Assembly: GCA_018818125.1 (NCBI GenBank)
Contig: JAHISQ010000048.1
Location: 17,439 to 81,438, forward strand
DNA: 64,000 bases
Origin: Candidatus Rifleibacteriota bacterium
Lineage (GTDB): Bacteria; Muiribacteriota; Ozemobacteria; Ozemobacterales; Ozemobacteraceae
Direction: 5' to 3'
The position numbers and the translations under genes are program-made. The notes below the pieces were generated by a model. It saw nothing but the letters and a program-made list of their open reading frames with translations. It made no database searches and had not been told where the DNA came from. Below are positions 33,672-42,228 of this stretch, piece after piece; within the stretch, counting starts at the first letter, position 1, and each line of letters starts with the position of its first letter.

Positions 33672-34766
33672 TTAGTCTCCCACCACCCCTCGCAAGGCGA
33701 GCCCGATGGCAACCGTATACTGCTGAAGATTGTCATAGAGTTCATCGGGGTCAGGACAGGTAACAGCTATTCCTTCGAGCGGGTTTCCCATAAACACGTC
33801 TACGCCAAGCTCATTGCTGATGTAGGTGTTAAAACTTTTGAGGTTTGAGCTGCCGCCTGAGAGAATGATGCGATGAATGAGAGGTTCACGAGACTGTGCT
33901 TTGAAGTAGTCGAAAGAACGCCTGATTTCTGAGGCAAGCTCCTCGACAGTGGTTTTTACCACTTCAGAAATTTCATTCGCTCCAGTATCACCAATACTCA
34001 CTTCTGCCTCTTCGATCTTTAGCGATTCGGCCTGATCAAATTCCTGTTTCATAACATCTTTGATCATTTCGGTGATATTGTTGCCGGCAATTGGAATGTT
34101 TCTGGTGAACATCAGAATGCCTGATTTGAGAACCGAAATGTTCGTGGTTCTCGCGCCGGCATCAATTATTGCTACAACTTCGCCGCCCTCTTGAGTGCTG
34201 GCTGTCTGCAGATATGATCCTTCAAGCGCGTTGAGCGCTGCGATCGTGTCTACGTCAACCACTTCTGGTGTAAGGCCAGAGCTTTTGAGGACGTCTGTGT
34301 AGGAGTTGACCAGATCTTTCTGCGCAACTACCAGCAGAATAGAATACTTACCGCCGCCATCTTCTTCTTCATCAACGGTAGACAACACTGCATGCGTGAT
34401 GCTTACCTCGTCGATGGCATAGGGTACATACTGTTCTGCTTCAATGCGCACAGTTTGCTCAAGTTCCTCAGGCGACATGACCGGCAGCTTGGTAAAGCGC
34501 ATGATCACGTTTTGCCCGGAGATCGATACAAAAGTTCGTTCCGGTTTGATTTTCCGGCTCTTCATAATGTCCTTGATGACTGCTGAAACTGACTGTGGAT
34601 CGCCCACTGCACCTTCTGTCATAGCGTCGGGGGGCAGTGGCATCATCCCATAGTTGACCAGTTCAGGGCCAGAAGGAGACTTTTTGAGCTGAACGATCTT
34701 AACAGCTGAGGTGCCTATATCGACGCCCACCGCTGTATTGGTGTTCCCAAAGGTGAACAATCCCAT
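33672..34766 (-). CDS. pilM: Type IV pilus assembly actin-like ATPase PilM
   Basis: PilM is the cytoplasmic actin-like protein that binds PilN and connects the assembly motor to the envelope complex. The 364 residues show the nucleotide-binding signature VGVDIGTSAVKIVQLKK, VVAIIDAGARTTNISVLKSG and RIILSGGSSNLKSFNTYI. It is the first gene of pilMNOP and has a strong GGAGG site. A sigma-28-like promoter lies 69 bp upstream. No pilB, pilT or pilC is in the window. Confidence 0.96.
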   Translation of the reverse strand: MGLFTFGNTNTAVGVDIGTSAVKIVQLKKSPSGPELVNYGMMPLPPDAMTEGAVGDPQSVSAVIKDIMKSRKIKPERTFVSISGQNVIMRFTKLPVMSPEELEQTVRIEAEQYVPYAIDEVSITHAVLSTVDEEEDGGGKYSILLVVAQKDLVNSYTDVLKSSGLTPEVVDVDTIAALNALEGSYLQTASTQEGGEVVAIIDAGARTTNISVLKSGILMFTRNIPIAGNNITEMIKDVMKQEFDQAESLKIEEAEVSIGDTGANEISEVVKTTVEELASEIRRSFDYFKAQSREPLIHRIILSGGSSNLKSFNTYISNELGVDVFMGNPLEGIAVTCPDPDELYDNLQQYTVAIGLALRGVVGD

Positions 34767-34834
34767 ACGCTCTTTCCTCCAAATTAGTCACGACTCGTGC
34801 CCGTGACGGCTTAAATTTACAGAATGTCAGTTTT

Positions 34835-34861
34835 CTATCGGCTGTTTCTTAACCAAATTTA
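34835..34861 (-). promoter_or_regulatory. Sigma-28 (FliA/SigD)-like promoter before pilMNOP
   Basis: The minus strand reads TAAA (34861-34858), 15 bp, GCCGATAG (34842-34835), one base off the SigD -10. An inverted repeat GTCACG-N9-CGTGAC at 34787-34807 lies between it and pilM and could be a regulator site. I saw no sigma-70 promoter of comparable quality in this gap. Confidence 0.6.
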
Positions 34862-34880
34862 ATCTAAATCCAAAAAAACT

Positions 34881-36362
34881 TCAATAATCCAGACTTCGCA
34901 GTGCAACGTTCGAATAGTAGAAGGCAAGAATTTGCCGGTAAGACCAGTTTCGTTTACCCATTTCTATTGTGCCGGCCTGGCACAGACCGACCTGGTGTCC
35001 GTAGCCCCGCCCAAACAACTGCAACTCATTGAGAGTATCTCTGTTCGCCTGAACCTGCCCTTTTGTCGCCGCAGTAGCAGATGGAAGGGTCGAGCTGCTG
35101 CTTTCTGCTTCCTCGCGGCTTGCCAGACGCAATCCGATTGTCTGCCAGCCCTCTGCTGGTCGAAGCGTGCGCTTGAGGCCTGATTCAGTAAGGATCATCA
35201 GCTGGTTTGGACCATCGCCGGCATCATCAACCAGCGCCGCAATCCTCAGTGTGGTATGTTGCATCAGCTGCGAATTCACAGGTGTCTTAACTGGTGCTGC
35301 CGCCGCGATTACTTCTCTGGCACGGCTTCGGTTACCAAGTAAGAAAGTAGTGCTCGGCAGATTGAACAGTCTTCTGAATGTTGTTCCTCGCACTTTGTGT
35401 GTGCCCGTATCTGTGTGCAGAATGATACTGGTGACTCTGTCCATGTTTGCTGGTGCATCAATCTCGGCATCGTAAAGTTTCGAAAACACAATTTTCTCGC
35501 GGCGCAGCGCATTAGTGAGCTCGGCGGGCTTTATCGATCTTGTCCAGCGGTAATTATGGCCGTCTTTGCAGAACGGGCAGATCACTCTGCGCAGATAACT
35601 CCGCGGCGCGCCACCAAAAACCTTGTCGTTGTCAGAGGTCATGCCGCCGCAGCTGGCATGGTAGAGTGTTGCGATTGGCTCCCCGTCCGAAATCATAATT
35701 ATGCCCCGGGTTGCCTTCACTGCCGGATCAATCGCGGCGCGTTCAGCTTTGACACCACTGTAGACTTGGCAATGTGTTGAATCACATACGTCAGCACCTT
35801 CTGAGCCATGCTTGCCGCGACTTGCGTAGGCATAGGTCCGAGCGATGACTGTTTGTGCCCGCAGCGATTCAACTGGTGACATTGAGCCTATTTCGCTGCC
35901 TACAACGCCGCGTAGATAGCTTTCGATGCCGACATGGTTGATGATACGTGCGCCCTTGTCGCTAATAACTGCCTGTAGATAACCCCGGTAAAGATTTTTG
36001 TCGAGCTGAACGAGACTATTGTTGCCATGCAAAGCGATGGTTTCGCCTCTATACTGGGTACGACTTCTATTTTTGCCAGAAGCAGGCAGCTCCCATGAAA
36101 ACACTTCGTTTTTTCTGAATGTCTTGATTTTTCGACCGCGACTGTTCTCCAACCAGCCGCCATCCGGAAACTTGACGCTGAACTTTGTGTGATTACCGCC
36201 CATCTTGACTCGCAGGACTGGCTCGGAATTGTCGGATTTTTGCTGTCGTCGCGCCGCTTCAGAAAACGCTGGAAACAGTAAAATTCCGGCAATGGTCAGA
36301 ATCATCAGCAACAGGCTGTTGCTGAGGTTTTTGTTGAACCCACCGGTTTCTGACCTGTTCAT
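34881..36362 (-). CDS. SpoIID/LytB-domain protein, first copy
   Basis: The 493-residue protein has an N-terminal hydrophobic signal/anchor (about 14-35) and the SpoIID domain: NHVGIESYLRGVVGSEIGSM, LRAQTVIARTYAYAS, CDSTHCQVYSGV, LYHASCGG and the C-terminal GYGHQVGLCQAG. In SpoIID these residues form the transglycosylase that trims glycan strands after amidases remove the stem peptides. No spore-formation genes are near, so it is a vegetative wall enzyme by inference, perhaps acting with the AMIN amidase at 11-12.7 kb. A spacer with Lys/Ser/Thr at about 380-450 interrupts the domain before the last motif. Confidence 0.88.
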   Translation of the reverse strand: MNRSETGGFNKNLSNSLLLMILTIAGILLFPAFSEAARRQQKSDNSEPVLRVKMGGNHTKFSVKFPDGGWLENSRGRKIKTFRKNEVFSWELPASGKNRSRTQYRGETIALHGNNSLVQLDKNLYRGYLQAVISDKGARIINHVGIESYLRGVVGSEIGSMSPVESLRAQTVIARTYAYASRGKHGSEGADVCDSTHCQVYSGVKAERAAIDPAVKATRGIIMISDGEPIATLYHASCGGMTSDNDKVFGGAPRSYLRRVICPFCKDGHNYRWTRSIKPAELTNALRREKIVFSKLYDAEIDAPANMDRVTSIILHTDTGTHKVRGTTFRRLFNLPSTTFLLGNRSRAREVIAAAAPVKTPVNSQLMQHTTLRIAALVDDAGDGPNQLMILTESGLKRTLRPAEGWQTIGLRLASREEAESSSSTLPSATAATKGQVQANRDTLNELQLFGRGYGHQVGLCQAGTIEMGKRNWSYRQILAFYYSNVALRSLDY

Positions 36363-36394
36363 GTCTTTTACCTTCTTGAGTCGCGTTCAATGAT

Positions 36395-36973
36395 TTAAAC
36401 GCCAGAGCCGACACCTGGATTTAGAATTCTTTTATCGTTCTTATAGCGATCATGCTCGCTGAAAATACAGCCACAATATTTTTGCCTGTATAAACCAAGT
36501 TCGCGAGCCTTTTCATTTGATCCGCGAAATCCCGGCCTGAAATCCGTGTAATGAAAGGCTACGCCATTTTCTGCAGCAACTTCCTTGCCGGTTTTGATCA
36601 GTAGCTCGTGATCCTGATAAGGACTGATGAGCAGAGTTGTTGTAAATGCCGCAATGCCGGCGATAGTTGCAGCTTTTGCCGTAGCTTCGAGTCGTAGGCG
36701 ATAGCAGATTTCACAGCGGCCTGCCCCAAAATCGTTATTGAGAGCGTGCAAAAAACGGTTGAGACCATAAGCGGTATCACCGAATATAATTTCGAGCTTA
36801 AAATGTGTCGCTGCTGTTTTAAAAGATTCGAGTCGCTGCTGATATTCTATGAATGGGTGAATGTTTGGGTTTTCCCAGAAGAGCAACGTGTTGCCAGCAC
36901 CGGCATTTGCTTCAAGCAGGGGGTATGAGCCGGTCAGACATGGGCCACAGCAAGTGTGCAGCAGAATTGCCAT
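36395..36973 (-). CDS. queH: Epoxyqueuosine reductase QueH
   Basis: QueH (formerly DUF208) reduces epoxyqueuosine to queuosine in tRNA, replacing QueG in many bacteria. The 192 residues hold the cysteine sets C8/C9/C12 (HTCCGPC), C87/C90 (RCEICYRLRL) and C167/C169 (YCGCIFSE), plus TTLLISPYQDHE. These bind the iron-sulfur and extra iron site of the enzyme. It begins 2 bp after the miaB stop, so two tRNA-modification genes form a pair. No other queuosine genes are in view. Confidence 0.95.
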   Translation of the reverse strand: MAILLHTCCGPCLTGSYPLLEANAGAGNTLLFWENPNIHPFIEYQQRLESFKTAATHFKLEIIFGDTAYGLNRFLHALNNDFGAGRCEICYRLRLEATAKAATIAGIAAFTTTLLISPYQDHELLIKTGKEVAAENGVAFHYTDFRPGFRGSNEKARELGLYRQKYCGCIFSEHDRYKNDKRILNPGVGSGV

Positions 36974-36975
36974 TG

Positions 36976-38316
36976 TTATGCTTTTTCTCCCGGATTCAAC
37001 AGAGTGCCCGAAAGGGTCCAGTTGCGGGCTTTTTCGATGCGAACCTTTACATAACTTCCGATCAGAGATTTGTCGCCAGGAAAGTCTACAGAGCGCCCGC
37101 TGCGGGTTTTGCCGACCAGATGGCTCTGATCGCGTGCGGCAGCTGATTCTGTCAGTAACTCGTATTCTTGCCCGATAAGCTTGCGGCTTTCTTCAAGACT
37201 GATGAGATTTTGAACCTCAATAAGCTTTGCCAGTCGCGCTTTTTTTTCATTTTCACTGAGTTGCTCGGTCATTTTTGCTGCTTCGGTTCCGTTGCGCAGT
37301 GAATAGTAATACATAAATGCGGACTCATAGCGAACCTTCTGCACCAGTTCAAGTGTGTCGGCAAAGTCCTGTTCTCTCTCTCCTGGAAATCCGCAGATAA
37401 TGTCAGTGCTCAGACTTGCTCCTGGGATGTTTTCGCGCACAGCATCAATAAGTTCAACATACATTTCACGGCTGTAGCCACGCTTCATTAGCTCAAGAAT
37501 GTGGTTTGAGCCAGATTGAACCGGCAGATGATATTGCTCGCAAACTTTTTTGAGTTGAGCAATACGTTTAATAGAGGCCAGCGAAAAATCGCGTGGGTGC
37601 GAAGTCATAAAGCGCACCCATTTAATGCCATCAATTCCTTCAATCATCTCAAGCAGCTGGGTAAAGCCCTCTTCGAGACCGATATCGCGTCCATAGGCGT
37701 TGACATTCTGGCCAAGAAGAGTTACTTCACTGACTCCACGCGCGGCCAGATCGCTGATGTAGTTTTTAAGCTCAGATAAAGGGCGGCTGATCTCGGGGCC
37801 GCGAACGTATGGAACTATGCAGTAGGAGCAAAAGTTTGTGCAGCCTCTGATAATATTTATCATTGCCGAAAATGGTCTGCTCAGAACAATTCCGTCGGCT
37901 GAATCTCCATCAAAAGCGCCCTTGCCAATAAAACTGCCGAGGGTTTTGCCATTGGCAGCACGTTGTAGCAGAAGAGGCAGCTCTTCGATGTCGTTTGGCC
38001 CAAAAACCAGGTCTACAAGGGGCAGCGCCTCAAGTAGCTCAGCTTGCATATTCTGCGCCATACAGCCCGAAACGCCAATGATTAGATGCGAATTGCGTTT
38101 TTTATGATTTATCAGCGACTGAATTCTGCCGATAAGACGCTGCTCAGCGTGCTGACGAACGCAGCAGGTATTGAAGAGTATCAGGTCAGCTTCTTCTTCA
38201 TTTTCTGTCTCAGCATAGCCAATCGAAGCCAATAGGCCGCGTAGCCGCTGTGAATCTGCCTGATTCATCTGACAGCCAAAGGTTGTAAGCAGAAATTTTG
38301 GGTGTGACTTGTTCAT
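36976..38316 (-). CDS. miaB: tRNA-2-methylthio-N6-dimethylallyladenosine synthase MiaB
   Basis: MiaB adds the methylthio group at position 37 of tRNAs reading UNN codons. The 446 residues have the UPF0004 domain with cluster cysteines C15 (TFGCQMNQADS), C51 and C85, a radical SAM core with C159/C163/C166 (IRGCTNFCSYCIVPY), and a C-terminal TRAM domain (VGKTRSGRSVDFPGD). All cluster ligands are present, so it should be active. It is translated just before queH. Confidence 0.96.
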   Translation of the reverse strand: MNKSHPKFLLTTFGCQMNQADSQRLRGLLASIGYAETENEEEADLILFNTCCVRQHAEQRLIGRIQSLINHKKRNSHLIIGVSGCMAQNMQAELLEALPLVDLVFGPNDIEELPLLLQRAANGKTLGSFIGKGAFDGDSADGIVLSRPFSAMINIIRGCTNFCSYCIVPYVRGPEISRPLSELKNYISDLAARGVSEVTLLGQNVNAYGRDIGLEEGFTQLLEMIEGIDGIKWVRFMTSHPRDFSLASIKRIAQLKKVCEQYHLPVQSGSNHILELMKRGYSREMYVELIDAVRENIPGASLSTDIICGFPGEREQDFADTLELVQKVRYESAFMYYYSLRNGTEAAKMTEQLSENEKKARLAKLIEVQNLISLEESRKLIGQEYELLTESAAARDQSHLVGKTRSGRSVDFPGDKSLIGSYVKVRIEKARNWTLSGTLLNPGEKA

Positions 38317-38372
38317 GATAGCGCCATTTTAACACAAGTCAGGTGCTATTCATATACCCTCAGACGAGGCAA

Positions 38373-39992
38373 TCAATAAAGTTTTTTCAGTTTTGCTCCA
38401 GGGAAATAGTGCAGCAGAATTTGCGTAAAGCTGTGTCCGGCTTTTGCCATGCTCTGTGCGCCAGTCTGGCACATGCCAACACCATGGCCCCATCCTGCTC
38501 CGGTAAAACTGGCGCCGACGATGAAGCCGTCTTTATCACGCTTCCATTCTACGCTAAAGTTAGAGCTGCGCAGCATGCCAAAAAGCTTTCTTATTGCCAG
38601 CTCTCTGAGTACTGTTTTTTCACCGCTGCTGCCGACTATTTTTATGCTGATGATGCGGCCGCTTACTTCTCTGATAAATTCATCTATGCTGCGAATACGG
38701 CCAACCTCAGCCGCAGCTTCGACTTTTTTCCAGTCGTTTTCGCTCAAAGATTTTTGCCACCTGAATTTGTCAGCGCCTTCGACGCCTGGCAAAGAACACC
38801 AGGCTTTTGGTGGGTTGAGAATGAAGGCCTCTGCCTGCTTATGATCAGTCAAGTCAAGCTTAAACGGTGTTTTTAGTTGGCCTTTATGGCCTTTGGCCAT
38901 TAGAGCCATGTATTCCGTAGCACTTGCCGGGGAAAGGTCGTAGACGCCCTGCAGGTGTATGTCTGGATTCGAAACCCAGATCTTATCGTTTGAAGAGCTG
39001 TGTCCCCCACAATTTGCTGAATATACAGCATCGAGAATGCCGCCCTCGTGGTTCTCCAGAATTTGCCCGAACGTATTTTTTATGCTGGCGCCAATTGTCT
39101 TGTCTACTGATTGTATGCCTTTATACACCTGACAATGCTGTTCAGAGCAGAAATCGAAACCTTCGTTATAGTGACGGGTGCCTCTCTTTGATAGCATTTC
39201 GCCGCGTGCCGCAACAGCTTGCGCCTGTAGCGCTGATTCAGGGGCACTGGATGATATCTCTGACGGAACGATTCCAATAATCAATGTTTCCAGATCAGTC
39301 TGTTCGATACAATCAATGACGTTTTCAAAGCTCCAACCGATGAAGAGTCGCCCGGCGAATTGGCGGTCGGCAAAGCCATGCCAGCTGAAACCCTTTGCAA
39401 ACTCAGCTTTTTTAAGCTTGGTAGAAGCGTTTGGAACAAGTTCAAATCCGATTTCTGATGTGGCAATTTTCTTTTTGCCCTGATAAAGAGACAGTTTTCC
39501 CTGGGCAGGATTAATGTTTTCATAAAATATCCAGCTCGAGATCCCTTCAGCAGCCAGTTTATTTTGCTGTTCCTTCGCTTTTGACTCGTCTTCGAAGATG
39601 CCAACGCCGACGAATGTAATGCGGTTGTCAGGGTATCCTGCTGTTGGCACGTGGCCTGCAATAAAATGATGTGTGGTGTATTGTTTGAAGCGGCTTTCAA
39701 CCTCTGCCAGCAGTTCGGGCTTGTTTATGCCGGCAGAGCCAACCATCAGATGACAACGGCGCACCGCTGGCGCACTCATGTGTCCTTCTATTCTAAGTGT
39801 CTTGTCCGGCTGTATTTTGCCTTTTTTATCGCCACTTACCCATTCGCCGCCCTTTGGCATGACAAATTCTATGGTTTTGTCATACTGTGCGATTCTGATT
39901 TTTACGCTGGGAGGTGTTGCAGCTGCAGGCAGGGCTGTTGCCAGAAACAGTGCCATTACAGAAAATGCTGCTGCTACAATATATTTATTCAT
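38373..39992 (-). CDS. SpoIID/LytB-domain protein, second copy, with SPOR-like region
   Basis: The 539-residue secreted protein starts with a signal peptide (to about ALPAAA). A region at about 95-155 (VGVGIFEDESKAKEQQNKLA) looks like a SPOR domain, which binds denuded glycan. The SpoIID domain follows: LIIGIVPSEISSSAPESALQ, AVAARGEMLSKRGTRHYNEG, CSEQHCQVYKGI, SANCGGHSSSNDKIW and GAGWGHGVGMCQTGAQ. It is a paralogue of the copy at 34.9-36.4 kb. SPOR plus SpoIID suggests it acts at sites already worked on by amidases. It overlaps the murQ stop by 8 bp. Confidence 0.88.
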   Translation of the reverse strand: MNKYIVAAAFSVMALFLATALPAAATPPSVKIRIAQYDKTIEFVMPKGGEWVSGDKKGKIQPDKTLRIEGHMSAPAVRRCHLMVGSAGINKPELLAEVESRFKQYTTHHFIAGHVPTAGYPDNRITFVGVGIFEDESKAKEQQNKLAAEGISSWIFYENINPAQGKLSLYQGKKKIATSEIGFELVPNASTKLKKAEFAKGFSWHGFADRQFAGRLFIGWSFENVIDCIEQTDLETLIIGIVPSEISSSAPESALQAQAVAARGEMLSKRGTRHYNEGFDFCSEQHCQVYKGIQSVDKTIGASIKNTFGQILENHEGGILDAVYSANCGGHSSSNDKIWVSNPDIHLQGVYDLSPASATEYMALMAKGHKGQLKTPFKLDLTDHKQAEAFILNPPKAWCSLPGVEGADKFRWQKSLSENDWKKVEAAAEVGRIRSIDEFIREVSGRIISIKIVGSSGEKTVLRELAIRKLFGMLRSSNFSVEWKRDKDGFIVGASFTGAGWGHGVGMCQTGAQSMAKAGHSFTQILLHYFPGAKLKKLY

Positions 39993-40899
39993 GATCTATT
40001 TCTCCTAGTGCCTTGTAAAGAAAGCCTTCTGCCTGTTCCAGTTTCATACGTGCCTGATCAACTGGCAACTCGGTTCTGGCAAGCAGGATCGCCAATTTTA
40101 CGTCACCTTCTGCTTCCTGAAGTTTAGCTTCGGCAATGTAGTTTGGGACTCTGCCGCCCTCCATGACAATGCGTATAGCACGCTTCTGCAGTTTTTTGTT
40201 AGTGGCCATAAGGTCTACCATAAGATTTTCGAATACCTTGCCCATTCTTACCATGCTGATACTTGAAATCATGTTCAGAACTATCTTGCAGGCCGTACCG
40301 CTCTTCAACCTTGTAGAGCCGGTAATTACCTCTGGCCCCACTGCCGGATTGATTAATACATCCGTCTTGGGAAGCTCGCCATAAGGATTGCAGGTAAGCA
40401 ATACAGTAGCAGCACCAATTGCTCTGGCATGGTTGAGTCCGCCGGTTACGTAAGGAGTGGTGCCAGATGCGGTTATGCCAATCAAAATGTCGTTTTTACA
40501 GAATTTGATCGCTTCGAGATCCTGGCGACCGGCATCCATATTGTCTTCAGCGCCTTCAACTGCACTGGTGACCGCCTTTTGGCCGCCCGCAATCAAAGCC
40601 ATTACCATTTCCGGGTTGACGCCAAAAGTTGGCGGACATTCAGACGCATCAAGAACTCCGAGGCGTCCTGAAGTGCCCGCTCCAGAGTAGATAAGGCGCC
40701 CTCCGTTTCTGAAAGCGGTCAGAACCAGCTCAATTGCCTGAGAAATGTTCTCGCTGCAAGCTTCTACGGCCTTGAAAACAGACATGTCCTCGTTTATAAA
40801 AATTTTGACCGCCTCTCGTGTTGAAACCCGGTCTATATACATCGTGCGCGGATTTCTTGTTTCGGTGAGTGCCTGTCTATTTGTGTCACTGCTTGTCAT
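39985..40899 (-). CDS. murQ: N-acetylmuramic acid 6-phosphate etherase MurQ
   Basis: MurQ splits the lactyl ether of MurNAc-6-P to give GlcNAc-6-P, recycling cell-wall sugar. The 304 residues show LTETRNPRTMYIDRVSTREA, the SIS-domain signature YSGAGTSGRLGVLDASECPP, VEGAEDN and LIGITASGTTPYV. I start at ATG 40899, with AGGAGA; the longer reading to 40983 is not supported. No PTS or kinase gene for MurNAc uptake is adjacent. It overlaps the second SpoIID gene, linking wall breakdown and sugar recycling in one transcript. Confidence 0.94.
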   Translation of the reverse strand: MTSSDTNRQALTETRNPRTMYIDRVSTREAVKIFINEDMSVFKAVEACSENISQAIELVLTAFRNGGRLIYSGAGTSGRLGVLDASECPPTFGVNPEMVMALIAGGQKAVTSAVEGAEDNMDAGRQDLEAIKFCKNDILIGITASGTTPYVTGGLNHARAIGAATVLLTCNPYGELPKTDVLINPAVGPEVITGSTRLKSGTACKIVLNMISSISMVRMGKVFENLMVDLMATNKKLQKRAIRIVMEGGRVPNYIAEAKLQEAEGDVKLAILLARTELPVDQARMKLEQAEGFLYKALGEIDHE

Positions 40900-40951
40900 T
40901 TGTTGTCTCCTGAAATCAAAAAAACTCGACATTTTGTCATAAAAATGTTCA

Positions 40952-40966
40952 CAATAATCATTATTG
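40952..40966. promoter_or_regulatory. AT-rich palindrome in the murQ/TPR divergent region
   Basis: CAATAAT-C-ATTATTG is a perfect 15-bp palindrome, 11 bp before the -35 of the plus-strand TPR promoter and 53 bp before the murQ start. A second inverted repeat (ACATTTT-N6-AAAATGT) lies close on the murQ side. Both could be operators; the regulator is unknown. Confidence 0.4.
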
Positions 40967-40977
40967 GACTTTCGCCC

Positions 40978-41006
40978 TTGCACAGTAACAAGGTTTGGTT
41001 TAATAT
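40978..41006 (+). promoter_or_regulatory. Sigma-70-type promoter for the TPR gene at 41110
   Basis: TTGCAC (40978-40983) and TAATAT (41001-41006) are 17 bp apart. The predicted start near 41013 gives a leader of about 97 bases before ATG 41110. Confidence 0.5.
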
Positions 41007-41109
41007 GACGCTAGGAATTTGTACCACAAAGCCAGCGCTTGTGTCCCAAAAAATTCGCAAATTTTATCCCTGCCGGGAAATCTATAAACTACATCCAGCG
41101 AGATATCAA

Positions 41110-41946
41110 ATGGAAAAGACATTGGAACAATTGACGGAATTGATTAAAGCCGAACCCCAGAACCCGGAATACTACAAGGAGCTGGGCAATTACTATTTTC
41201 GCAACAGCGAATACGACTTGGCCATAGAACAGTATCAGGTTGCCTTGAACATTGATCCGACTTATTACAAGGCGTTGTATAATCTGGGCAATACCTATTA
41301 CAAGATGGAACAGCACGAAAAAGCTGTGCATTTCTGGCACGAAGCCATCAAGGTTAAGCCAGATTTCGATCATGCCTATTTTAATCTTGGCTATCACCAC
41401 TACCAGAAGGGTTTTATGCGCGAAGCGATAAGAGCTCTCAGTGAAGCTGCCCGCATTAACCCTGACGCAGCTGATACTCACCATTATCTCGGGTTGTCTT
41501 ATCAGCAGACTAACCAGCTGCCCGATGCTATTGCAGAGTTCCGAAAAGCTATTGAGCTGAATGATGAAGATCCTGATTACCACTATAATCTTGCCAATGC
41601 AAGTTACGATTTTGGAGATTATGAGGTTGCAGCAAATGAATGGGCTGTTACTTTGAGTATGCGCGATAATGACGTAAAGGCCCGAAATAACTACTGTGAT
41701 GCCCTTTTACAGCTTGGGAAATTCGAAGAGGGTCTCAACGAAATCGAAAAAGTACTGGCTTTTGATTCGGAATATCCGCCGGCGTTGTGCACCAGAGGCG
41801 AACTGCTCGAAAAACTTGGCAAGGTGGAAGAGGCCAAAGGACTTTTCGAACGTGTTCTTGAGCTGACCAGAGACAACGAACCCTGGGAAATATTGCATAA
41901 ATACGTTGTAGAAAGACTCTCTAAAGCCGCTGAAACCAAATCCTGA
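41110..41946 (+). CDS. Cytoplasmic TPR-repeat protein
   Basis: The 278-residue protein is a chain of about seven TPR units, such as YKELGNYYFRNSEYDLAIEQ, ALYNLGNTYYKMEQHEKAV and AYFNLGYHHYQKGFMREAI. No signal peptide is present. The function is unknown; such proteins are scaffolds. The frame is open from 40900, but those codons cover the promoter, and ATG 41110 starts the first TPR helix, with GCGAGA upstream. A strong terminator lies 19 bp after its stop. It is one of six TPR proteins in the window. Confidence 0.88.
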   Translation: MEKTLEQLTELIKAEPQNPEYYKELGNYYFRNSEYDLAIEQYQVALNIDPTYYKALYNLGNTYYKMEQHEKAVHFWHEAIKVKPDFDHAYFNLGYHHYQKGFMREAIRALSEAARINPDAADTHHYLGLSYQQTNQLPDAIAEFRKAIELNDEDPDYHYNLANASYDFGDYEVAANEWAVTLSMRDNDVKARNNYCDALLQLGKFEEGLNEIEKVLAFDSEYPPALCTRGELLEKLGKVEEAKGLFERVLELTRDNEPWEILHKYVVERLSKAAETKS

Positions 41947-41964
41947 CCGAATAGCCTGAAACCC

Positions 41965-42002
41965 AAAACCGCCGTATTCATTTGGTGAATACGGCGGTTT
42001 TT
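41965..42002. terminator. Bidirectional intrinsic terminator
   Basis: A 16-bp perfect stem (41965-41980 with 41986-42001) with a five-base loop starts AAAA and ends TTTTT. It separates the plus-strand TPR gene from the convergent minus-strand genes at 42-44.5 kb. Confidence 0.88.
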
Positions 42003-42019
42003 ATTTGGTTGAAGTCTGG

Positions 42020-42169
42020 TCAGGCGGCCTTTTTATTGTTCTTCTTTTTGTGAACTTTGAATCCGCCCGGATTGACAAGGTAGTCATAGAGAACCTCTTC
42101 GGCTCTATAGTTCTCGCTGTCCTGACCGTCAATCAGAACGCTTCCATTGGTGAAAATTTCAATGAGCAT
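42020..42169 (-). CDS. 49-residue small protein, unknown
   Basis: The minus strand encodes 49 residues from ATG 42169 to TGA 42022-42020. AAAGGAAAAAGC before the ATG is a good ribosome site. The sequence starts MLIEIFTNGSVLIDGQD, has an acidic middle (SENYRAEEVLYDYL), and ends with a very basic tail (HKKKNNKKAA), so it could bind nucleic acid or an acidic partner. It lies 59 bp after the 546-residue TPR gene and 18 bp before the terminator, a normal last-gene position. I do not recognise the family. A conserved homologue would make it certain. Confidence 0.7.
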   Translation of the reverse strand: MLIEIFTNGSVLIDGQDSENYRAEEVLYDYLVNPGGFKVHKKKNNKKAA

Positions 42170-42228
42170 GCTTTTTCCTTTCAGTCTTCTGTTTACTTAT
42201 TTTGTGCCCAAAATTTACATATTGATTA

